Below are positions 15,416-20,540 of a DNA stretch of 20,540 nucleotides, piece after piece. The stretch is taken from positions 1 to 20,540 of the forward strand of contig JAGWYC010000008.1 in NCBI GenBank assembly GCA_018969565.1, given 5' to 3'. The position numbers and the translations under genes are program-made. The DNA is from Bacteroidota bacterium. Lineage in GTDB: Bacteria > Bacteroidota > Bacteroidia > NS11-12g > UBA955. Below the pieces are notes generated by a model. It had not been told where the DNA came from. It was given only the letters and a program-made list of their open reading frames with translations, and did not search any database. Each line of letters starts with the position of its first letter. Positions within the stretch are counted from its first letter, which is position 1.

Positions 15416-16156
15416 ATGTTTATCGGTGCCAAGCTTATCCATATTCCCGAAGTAGATTCCACCAATCGCTTCGCCATGGACCTGGTGAGGAACAATCCGC
15501 CGCCGGAAGGAACCGTCATCAGGGCCGACTTCCAGAACGCCGGCCGCGGACAGCAAGGCAAGCAATGGATCAGCGAACGCGGGGCCAATATCAACGCCTC
15601 CGTGATTCTTTATCCGCAACTGCTTTCAGCCTCAGAGCAATTTCTGCTCAATATGGCCGTGGCCCTGGCTGTATGTGAAGCGGCATCGGCCCTTTGTGGT
15701 GAACCTTGCCTGCTCAAGTGGCCCAACGATGTGTATCACGCTGAACGCAAACTTGCCGGTATTCTGATTGAAAACAGTTGGGCAGGCAGTCGTTGGCAGG
15801 CCGCCATTGCGGGTATCGGACTGAACGTAAATCAGCAGGAGTTTGCCGGATTTCCGGCTACCTCGCTGCGCAATATCCGGGGTGCTGTACTTTCGCAGGA
15901 AGACTGTCTCGGGATGCTGTTCCAAAAACTGGAAGCCCGATACCTGATGTTACGCGGACCGCGGAAAGAACAAATCCTCGACGACTACAACCAGACGCTG
16001 ATGCACAAAAATGCCACTGTGAAACTCGAACTGCAAGATGGACGCGTTGTGAGCGCCACCGTGTTGGGTGTAAGTCGCCGTGGCGGTCTGCTGATTCGCA
16101 CCGCGCAGGGCGAGGAACAAGAGTGGCATCACCCGCAAGTCAGGATTATTCTGTAA
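15416..16156 (+). CDS. birA: Biotin--[acetyl-CoA-carboxylase] ligase (biotin protein ligase, no HTH domain)
   Basis: The 246-residue enzyme activates biotin as biotinyl-AMP and transfers it to the biotin carrier lysine of acetyl-CoA or propionyl-CoA carboxylase. The start IHIPEVDSTN is typical, the biotinyl-AMP loop is GRGQQGKQW (43-51), and KWPNDVY (101-107) and KLAGILIE (112-119) hold the catalytic lysine region. A C-terminal SH3-like part follows (about 200-246). There is no N-terminal DNA-binding domain, so this is a monofunctional ligase that does not repress biotin genes. An in-frame GTG at 15386 is open, but family proteins begin at MFIG..., so ATG 15416 is used. It leads the birA-coaX-OMP-lptC run; coaX follows after 33 nt. 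Confidence 0.95.
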   Translation: MFIGAKLIHIPEVDSTNRFAMDLVRNNPPPEGTVIRADFQNAGRGQQGKQWISERGANINASVILYPQLLSASEQFLLNMAVALAVCEAASALCGEPCLLKWPNDVYHAERKLAGILIENSWAGSRWQAAIAGIGLNVNQQEFAGFPATSLRNIRGAVLSQEDCLGMLFQKLEARYLMLRGPRKEQILDDYNQTLMHKNATVKLELQDGRVVSATVLGVSRRGGLLIRTAQGEEQEWHHPQVRIIL

Positions 16157-16189
16157 CCTTCTTCAAAAAAAACCGTCCCATCAAACACC

Positions 16190-16903
16190 ATGCACGAGAT
16201 TCTGGCTATTGACATCGGAAATACACGCAGCAAGGCCTGTCTGATGAACAGCATGGGCGAAATCACCAAGCGGTTCCAGGATCATTCCCTGAGTCGCGAG
16301 GAGATTCAATCACTGATAGACCTGCATCCCAAAGGCATAATCTCTGACGTGAGCGGCTCCGTAGAGCCTTTCCTGAACACCGGTCAATACATCCTGCTGA
16401 AAGGCACTACCGAAACACCCCTGCGCTGCACCTATGAACGCGCAGATACCCTTGGTCCGGACCGTCTGGCGCTGGCCAATGGTGCCTGGTATCTCTATCC
16501 CGGTCAGCACACGCTGATTATCAGCTTGGGTACCTGTATCACCTATGATCTGGTGCTGGAAGACGGCAGCTATCCCGGTGGTGCCATCTCGCCCGGTTTG
16601 CAGATGCGCTACCGCAGCCTGCACCAGTTTACCGGCAAACTGCCGCTGGTGGAACACCGCGACTTCTCCGGCAACATCGGGAAAAACACCGAAGAATCCA
16701 TCCTCGCAGGCGTACAACGTGGAATCGCCGGAGAGATTGAAGCATGGATCAGGCACATGAAACACCGGTATCAAGACCTCAACATTCTGTTTAGCGGAGG
16801 AGATGCTGCATCCTTCGGTCTTTCAGACCAAAAGCGGATATTTGCAGCCCCCGACTTAATGTTTCAGGGATTATTTGCGATCTGTCGCCACCATGGTATC
16901 TAA
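16190..16903 (+). CDS. coaX: Type III pantothenate kinase
   Basis: The 237-residue protein is CoaX, which phosphorylates pantothenate in the first step of CoA synthesis and belongs to the ASKHA fold (acetate kinase/Hsp70-like). Visible motifs are the phosphate loop AIDIGNTRSK (6-15), GPDRLA (89-94), LGTCITYDL (113-121, with the conserved Thr and Asp) and GGAISPGL (130-137). The length is slightly under the usual 250-260. The last 11 bp overlap the start of the outer-membrane protein gene, so the two are probably cotranscribed. No -7 box was seen in the 33-nt gap after birA. Confidence 0.95.
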   Translation: MHEILAIDIGNTRSKACLMNSMGEITKRFQDHSLSREEIQSLIDLHPKGIISDVSGSVEPFLNTGQYILLKGTTETPLRCTYERADTLGPDRLALANGAWYLYPGQHTLIISLGTCITYDLVLEDGSYPGGAISPGLQMRYRSLHQFTGKLPLVEHRDFSGNIGKNTEESILAGVQRGIAGEIEAWIRHMKHRYQDLNILFSGGDAASFGLSDQKRIFAAPDLMFQGLFAICRHHGI

Positions 16904-18278
16904 ATCATCTTTTCTACTCCCGGCTCTGATTATGGGCCTTATCCTGCCGAATGGACTTCAGGCGCAGAACACCACCCAATCGCCCTATTCCAACTTCGGC
17001 ATCGGAGAGCTGGGCGGCGGAGAATTCAGCCAGATTACCGCCGTGGGAGGGCTCAGCCAGACCGCAGGATCGCGATACCAGAACAGCGCCCTCAATCCGG
17101 CCACACTCGGACTATTGCGCTACAGCAGCCTGGATTTCGGATTTCATGGTACTACCGGGAAAATTACCGCGATGAACAAGCGTCGGGATGTGAACTCAGG
17201 CGGCTTCTCTTACCTGAATATGGCCTTCCCCACGATGAATAAAAGTTTCCTTACGGGAAGCTATGTGGATTCTAATGGCCGAACCAAACCTAAACTGCTG
17301 AAAATCAATATGGGTACCGCCTTCGGACTGTCGCCCGTTTCGGCAGTGGGCTTTAATTACACCCTGAGCGATTCTACCATCCTGCGCCACGATGTGTACC
17401 ACAACGGTGGCGGTGGACTGAACCGCTTCTACCTGGCCCATGCCATCCAGATTGCCAACCGCCTGTCTATAGGCTATCAGGCTTCTTACCTCTTCGGTCA
17501 GTTGCGCGACTTCAGCGTGTTCAACCTGAATGATTCAGGCTATTTCATGCGCTTTGAAGACCAGCGCAGCATTCAAATCAGCGGCTGGCAGCATCGCCTC
17601 GGGGTACACCTGAACTTCAACACCGGAAAATTTCACCACCTGCTGGGCGGCAGCATGCTGTGGAACCGGAATACCACAGGCACTCAGTCGCGTTTGGTGC
17701 GCACCTACAGCAGTGGCTACGGAGGTTACCCTTCCTACAAAGACACCGTTCTTTCCAAAGTGTCGCAAAAAGGCAGCATCACCCTTCCTGACGGATTCGC
17801 AGCGGGATACAGCCTGGAACGACCCGGTAAGTGGCGCATAGGTACAGAATACCGCGTAGAACAGTGGGACCGCTTCAGCGCCTTTTACACCGGCGGGAAC
17901 TTTGCCGCGCGAAGTACCTGGGGCATCGGACTCAACATCAATCCGGAAGCCGCGGCAAGAAAAATAGGCGCCCGCAACCGTGTACCCGTGGAATGGCGCA
18001 TGGGTTACCGCAATACACAAACCCAGAATCGCTTTAATACCACCAATGGAATCCTTCAAATTGAAGAACGCGCTTACACGGTAGGGGTGGGTATTCCGGT
18101 GTCCAGACGCTATTTCGACAACAGCTTTCTGCGCTCGCATCTGAATATCACCCTGGAATATCTGGACCGTGGAGGAAAAGCCGCCACAGGCGCAGGACTG
18201 GCCCGGGAGCAATACCTCCGCCTCATCCTGGGCGTAAGCCTTGGTGATGTGTGGTTTGACAGAAATAAGTACAATTGA
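16893..18278 (+). CDS. Putative outer-membrane beta-barrel protein
   Basis: The 461-residue protein has a signal peptide (about 1-24, LIMGLILPNGLQAQ). A segment starting QSPYSNFGIGELGGG follows, of a kind seen at the N-terminus of many Bacteroidota outer-membrane proteins. The rest is an alternation of short amphipathic strands rich in Gly, aromatic residues and Asn, consistent with a FadL/OmpP1-like barrel of about 14 strands (strand count not computed). The substrate is unknown. The start at ATG 16893 gives the signal peptide; the frame is open to a TTG at 16875. The gene sits between coaX and lptC with overlaps on both sides, so a role in envelope maintenance is plausible but not shown. 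Confidence 0.8.
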   Translation: MVSKSSFLLPALIMGLILPNGLQAQNTTQSPYSNFGIGELGGGEFSQITAVGGLSQTAGSRYQNSALNPATLGLLRYSSLDFGFHGTTGKITAMNKRRDVNSGGFSYLNMAFPTMNKSFLTGSYVDSNGRTKPKLLKINMGTAFGLSPVSAVGFNYTLSDSTILRHDVYHNGGGGLNRFYLAHAIQIANRLSIGYQASYLFGQLRDFSVFNLNDSGYFMRFEDQRSIQISGWQHRLGVHLNFNTGKFHHLLGGSMLWNRNTTGTQSRLVRTYSSGYGGYPSYKDTVLSKVSQKGSITLPDGFAAGYSLERPGKWRIGTEYRVEQWDRFSAFYTGGNFAARSTWGIGLNINPEAAARKIGARNRVPVEWRMGYRNTQTQNRFNTTNGILQIEERAYTVGVGIPVSRRYFDNSFLRSHLNITLEYLDRGGKAATGAGLAREQYLRLILGVSLGDVWFDRNKYN

Positions 18279-18868
18279 TGCGCCTGAGCTGTCTGCTGCT
18301 GCTGCTTATCACAGCCTCCTGTACCAAGTTCAGCAACAAGGAGCTGAGGAGTCGCGGGCGCGATACCGTGCAGGCTAAGGAGGTAGCAGAGCAGGTGGAC
18401 ATCAGCTATACAGATTCCGGCCGGCTCAAGGCCAAACTGCATACCCCCGTCATGATCGGCATCAAGCAAGGCACTGAACCTTATGTGGAAATGCCCCGCG
18501 GCGTGAAAGGTGATTTCTATGATGATTCCGGTCGCATAGAGAGCTTCCTCAGTTCAGAATATGCCATCAGCTATACCAAAGCCAAGAAGGTTTTGTTGCG
18601 CAGAAATGTGGAGGTGATGAATGTGAAGGGCGAAAAACTGAATACCGAAGAGCTGCACTGGGACCAGCGTTCAGGCAAAATCTACACCGACAAATTCGTA
18701 AAGATTACCACCGCCGACCAAATCATCATGGGCGATGGCATGACGGCCAACCAGACCTTCACCCGCTGGGTCATCAATAAGGTACGCGGTACCATTAATT
18801 TGCAGCATGATTCAACAACAAATAGCGGTAATCCTGTGGATCGCCCTCACGGCAATCAGCGGTATTGA
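18278..18868 (+). CDS. lptC: LPS export ABC transporter periplasmic protein LptC (lipoprotein form)
   Basis: The 196-residue product matches LptC, which links the inner-membrane LptBFG complex to the periplasmic LPS bridge. The N-terminus MRLSCLLLLLITASC has a lipoprotein signal with Cys15 as likely lipidation site; the -3 residue is Thr, which is weaker than usual. The OstA/LptC beta-jellyroll follows: GRLKAKLHTPVM, VEMPRGVKGDFYDDSGRIESFLSSEYAISYTKAKKVLLRRNVEVMN..., EELHWDQRSGKIYTDKFVKI and GDGMTANQTFTRW. The ATG overlaps the preceding stop as TGATG (18276-18280), which suggests coupling; the TTG at 18275 is less likely. Its last 62 bp overlap the next small ORF. Confidence 0.93.
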   Translation: MRLSCLLLLLITASCTKFSNKELRSRGRDTVQAKEVAEQVDISYTDSGRLKAKLHTPVMIGIKQGTEPYVEMPRGVKGDFYDDSGRIESFLSSEYAISYTKAKKVLLRRNVEVMNVKGEKLNTEELHWDQRSGKIYTDKFVKITTADQIIMGDGMTANQTFTRWVINKVRGTINLQHDSTTNSGNPVDRPHGNQRY

Positions 18869-19016
18869 GAGCGCCTACCGATTCAGTACAGAAGGTCCGG
18901 GTTCGCTATGGGCCTGGCTGTTGCTGGCGGCCTGCCTGTTTAGTCTGGTAATGGTGTTCCGCAGCCGTAAAACACGCGCTCAGAAGTTTGGGGTGGGGAA
19001 GAGAAGTGGTAAGTGA
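18807..19016 (+). CDS. Small two-helix membrane protein of unknown function
   Basis: The 69-residue ORF begins inside the end of lptC in another frame. It encodes two hydrophobic segments, about residues 6-20 (IAVILWIALTAISGI) and 34-51 (LWAWLLLAACLFSLVMVF), followed by a basic tail (RSRKTRAQKFGVGKRSGK). By the positive-inside rule the basic tail should be cytoplasmic. No conserved motif was recognised. The long overlap with lptC and the membrane pattern support a real gene translated with lptC. The stop codon lies within the start of the 7-nt repeat array, so the last few residues may be repeat-derived. Confidence 0.6.
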   Translation: MIQQQIAVILWIALTAISGIESAYRFSTEGPGSLWAWLLLAACLFSLVMVFRSRKTRAQKFGVGKRSGK

Positions 19017-19057
19017 TAAGTGGTAAGTGATAAGTGGTAAGTGGTAAGTGGTAAGTG
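19006..19057. repeat. Heptanucleotide tandem repeat (GTGRTAA)n
   Basis: Seven full copies of GTGGTAA or GTGATAA follow one another from 19006 to 19054 and end in a partial GTG. The A/G alternation at position 4 is the only variation. The same heptamer also separates the 85-nt units downstream. The first two copies hold the end and stop codon of the small membrane-protein ORF. Confidence 0.9.
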
Positions 19058-19338
19058 CGGGTTTGTCAATGCCCGTAATACGTTGACCGTTTGAAAAGAG
19101 CTACAGGGTAATAATCCCGTAGGGATGATATATCGGTAGTGATAAGTGCAGGTTTGTCAATGCCCGTAATACGTTGACCGTTTGAAAAGAGCTACAGGGT
19201 AATAATCCCGTAGGGATGACATATCGGTAGGTGGTAAGTGCGGGTTTGTCAATGCCCGTAATACGTTGACCGTTTGAAAAGAGCAACAGGGTAATAATCC
19301 CGTAGGGATGACATATCGGTAGGTGGTAAGTGCGGGTT
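19055..19338. repeat. Three tandem 85-nt repeats separated by the heptamer, plus a truncated fourth copy
   Basis: Near-identical units lie at 19055-19139, 19146-19230 and 19238-19322, differing at three positions. They are separated by TGATAA or GTGGTAA, so the period is 91-92 nt. A fourth copy begins at 19330 (GTGCGGGTT) and stops at 19338, where the IS starts. Each unit holds two potential hairpins: CGGG...CCCG near its start (broken in copy 2 by one change) and ATCCC-GTA-GGGAT near its end. The period is not a multiple of three, so the array is not protein-coding. No promoter is visible. The ATCCC-GTA-GGGAT segment resembles interspersed repeats of other Bacteroidota genomes, from memory only. 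Confidence 0.9.
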
Positions 19339-19410
19339 CTATGTAAGCTCCCCCAAAACTAGTACACGTTGAAAGTAGACACGAAGAGTTTAATTTCACC
19401 AGTACAAAAA

Positions 19411-19677
19411 ATGAAGAAGAGTAAATTCACATCCACACAGATTGCGAACATTCTGAAAGAGTTCGATTCGGGTAAATCGGTCGAAGAAATTTCCCGGGAA
19501 CACGGAGTTTCCCGGGCCACATTCTACAATTGGCGTCGGCGATATGGCGGAATGGAAGCCAGTGAGCTGAAGCGGGTTAAGGAGCTGGAAGAAGAAAACG
19601 CAAAGCTGAAACGCATGTACGCGAACCTTGCTCTGGAGCTTGACACTGCGAAATACATCATCGAAAAAAAGCTCTAA
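19411..19677 (+). CDS. IS3-family transposase OrfA (HTH protein)
   Basis: The 88-residue protein has the Tnp_1-type DNA-binding domain: KFTSTQIANILKEF, then EISREHGVSRATFYNWRRRYGG with the helix-turn-helix at about 20-45. A coiled coil/leucine zipper follows (about 52-80: ELKRVKELEEENAKLKRMY), used for dimerisation. The family role is binding of the IS ends and, after frameshift, forming the N-terminus of the OrfAB transposase. ATG 19411 is used; the frame is open to a TTG at 19369. The final codons GAA AAA AAG CTC TAA include the frameshift site. Confidence 0.92.
   Translation: MKKSKFTSTQIANILKEFDSGKSVEEISREHGVSRATFYNWRRRYGGMEASELKRVKELEEENAKLKRMYANLALELDTAKYIIEKKL
19665..19671 (+). promoter_or_regulatory. 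Programmed -1 frameshift site (A AAA AAG) joining OrfA and OrfB
   Basis: In the orfA frame the end reads GAA AAA AAG CTC TAA. This contains the heptamer A AAA AAG, the same slippery signal known from IS911 and other IS3 members. A -1 slip gives ALKPCDKRRIMEELK and so enters the orfB frame with no stop in between. Confidence 0.75.
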
Positions 19678-19700
19678 AGCCCTGCGATAAGCGAAGAATC

Positions 19701-20540
19701 ATGGAAGAGCTGAAAACAGAGAGGCCAAAAGACATCAGCAGGGCGTGTCGGATCATGAAAACGAGCAGGAGCAGCATGAGTTATCTTTCTGTGAAGGATG
19801 ATGAGTCACTGATGGAAAAGTTACGGACGTTGAGCGCTGAACATCCCAGAGAAGGTTTTTGGAAGTGTCATTTCAGGATACGGAACTCCGGAGAAATCAT
19901 AAACCATAAGCGCGTACACAGAGTCTACAAGGAACTAGGTCTTCCATTGCGGCGTAAGCATAAGAAGCGGCTTCCCGCTCGTGTGAAAGAACCCTTGGTT
20001 GTACCCAGCTCATTTACCCACACTTGGAGTATAGACTTCATGAGCGATGCACTGGAAAGCGGAAGAAAGTTCAGGACTTTTAATGTCATAGATGACTACA
20101 ACCGAGAGGTCTTGTTTGTAGAAGCGGATTACTCATTAAAAAGCAGCAGGGTTATATGGGTGCTCAGGCACCTGATCAACAGACATGGCAAACCCGTGAA
20201 AATAAGAATGGATAACGGCCCTGAGTTCATAGCCAAAATAGCCCAAAAGTGGAGTGAGGCAAATGAAATCGAGTTCAAGTACATAGAGCCCGGAAAACCC
20301 ACTCAAAACGCGTTCGTAGAAAGGTTTAACGGAACGTTTAGAGACGGGGTGTTGGATGCGCATATATTCCGAGACCTGGAAGAGGTAAGGGAAATAACGG
20401 CGGAATGGGTTCACGATTACAACCACTTCAGGCCGCACGATGCATTAGGAGGCGTGTCACCCATAAACTATCGGAAGGCCAACAAAAAAACACATACACC
20501 CCCTGGGTCTCGTTCCGCTCCGGCTGTGCCTACGCTACAC
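19701..20540 (+). CDS. IS3-family transposase OrfB (DDE integrase core), runs off right edge
   Basis: From ATG 19701 the frame is open for 280 codons to the window end. An N-terminal HTH_21-like part (PREGFWKCHFRIRN, HKRVHRVYKELGL, 49-81) is followed by the integrase core. The catalytic triad is D112 (WSIDFMSD), D171 (RMDNGPEF) and E207 (NAFVERFN), with exactly 35 residues between D171 and E207, a DD35E pattern. The C-terminal YNHFRPHDALGGVSPINY is typical of the family end. The last about 17 codons (THTPPGSRSAPAVPTLH) look unlike transposase and may read into the IS 3' region. In vivo the active product is probably the OrfAB fusion. All catalytic residues are intact. Confidence 0.9.
   Translation, partial: MEELKTERPKDISRACRIMKTSRSSMSYLSVKDDESLMEKLRTLSAEHPREGFWKCHFRIRNSGEIINHKRVHRVYKELGLPLRRKHKKRLPARVKEPLVVPSSFTHTWSIDFMSDALESGRKFRTFNVIDDYNREVLFVEADYSLKSSRVIWVLRHLINRHGKPVKIRMDNGPEFIAKIAQKWSEANEIEFKYIEPGKPTQNAFVERFNGTFRDGVLDAHIFRDLEEVREITAEWVHDYNHFRPHDALGGVSPINYRKANKKTHTPPGSRSAPAVPTLH

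Larger units (their letters stand above)
19339..20540 (+). mobile_element. IS3-family insertion sequence, left part (right end outside window)
   Basis: The element has the two-ORF IS3 plan: an HTH orfA and an orfB with a DDE integrase core in the -1 frame, joined by a slippery A-run. Its left boundary is placed where the fourth 85-nt repeat is interrupted, near 19339-19342; the element probably starts at TGTAAGCTCCCCC, with the TG typical of IS3 ends. The right inverted repeat, which should resemble the complement of that end, is not found before 20540. The target duplication cannot be determined. Confidence 0.85.

Noticed and set aside
17535..18212. 225-codon open frame on - opposite the outer-membrane protein gene
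   Set aside because: Composition and lack of similarity indicate a shadow; the + frame has a signal peptide and overlaps neighbours like an operon gene.
19055..19338. CRISPR array
   Set aside because: The repeated unit is 85 nt and the constant 6-7 nt between units is itself a repeat, so there are no variable spacers and no cas genes.
19101..19399. Minus-strand ORFs of 61 and 80 codons through the repeats
   Set aside because: They are repeat-derived peptides; the 91-92 nt period changes frame at each copy, which argues against coding.
20136..20438. 100-codon ORF on - at the right edge
   Set aside because: Antisense to the DDE core of the IS3 transposase.

Overview
The window looks like a chromosomal segment of a Bacteroidota bacterium; the order cannot be fixed from sequence alone. 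The signs are: promoter -7 boxes of the TAnnTTTG type in front of many genes and no clear Shine-Dalgarno sites; a 1500-residue secreted protease ending in the gliding-motility/type IX secretion (type B) C-terminal domain; a GH92 mannosidase; a lipoprotein form of LptC; and tRNA genes without an encoded CCA. Most of it is core chromosome. The last 1.5 kb is a repeat patch with an IS3-family insertion sequence.

Layout. 1-858 (-): 5' part of a secreted GH16 glycoside hydrolase that runs off the left edge. 888-1769 (+): era. 1766-4557 (-): a translationally coupled pair, a secreted M28 metallopeptidase followed by a GH3-family (auxin-responsive-type) adenylating enzyme. 4597-5361 (+): a LOG-family nucleotide hydrolase, divergent from that pair through two abutting -7 boxes. 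5351-9853 (-): a very large multidomain M4 (thermolysin-like) protease. 9939-10883 (+): an NMO/FabK-type flavoenzyme. 10933-13803 (-): a secreted GH92 alpha-mannosidase with an F5/8C domain. 13990-14367 (-): a small DUF5684-like membrane protein. 14368-14764: no confident gene, three hairpins. 14765-14957 (-): tRNA-fMet and tRNA-Glu. 15006-15377 (-): rsfS. 15416-19016 (+): a compact run of birA, coaX, an outer-membrane protein, lptC and a 69-residue two-helix membrane protein. 19006-19338: a compound tandem repeat. 19339-end: the left part of an IS3-family element with a classic A AAA AAG frameshift signal.

Functionally there is a housekeeping set (Era and RsfS in ribosome assembly and silencing, BirA in biotinylation, CoaX in CoA synthesis, LptC in LPS export, two tRNAs) and an exported degradative set (GH16, GH92, M4, M28). 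The exported genes are not arranged as a polysaccharide utilisation locus: no SusC/SusD pair or sensor is visible.

I found no clearly new defence or mobile system. The points most worth a second look are the nested repeat (7-nt and 85-nt units) interrupted by the IS, the LOG/GH3/M28 neighbourhood with interlocking divergent promoters, the six-fold cysteine-paired repeat in the M4 protease, and the 69-residue membrane protein overlapping lptC.
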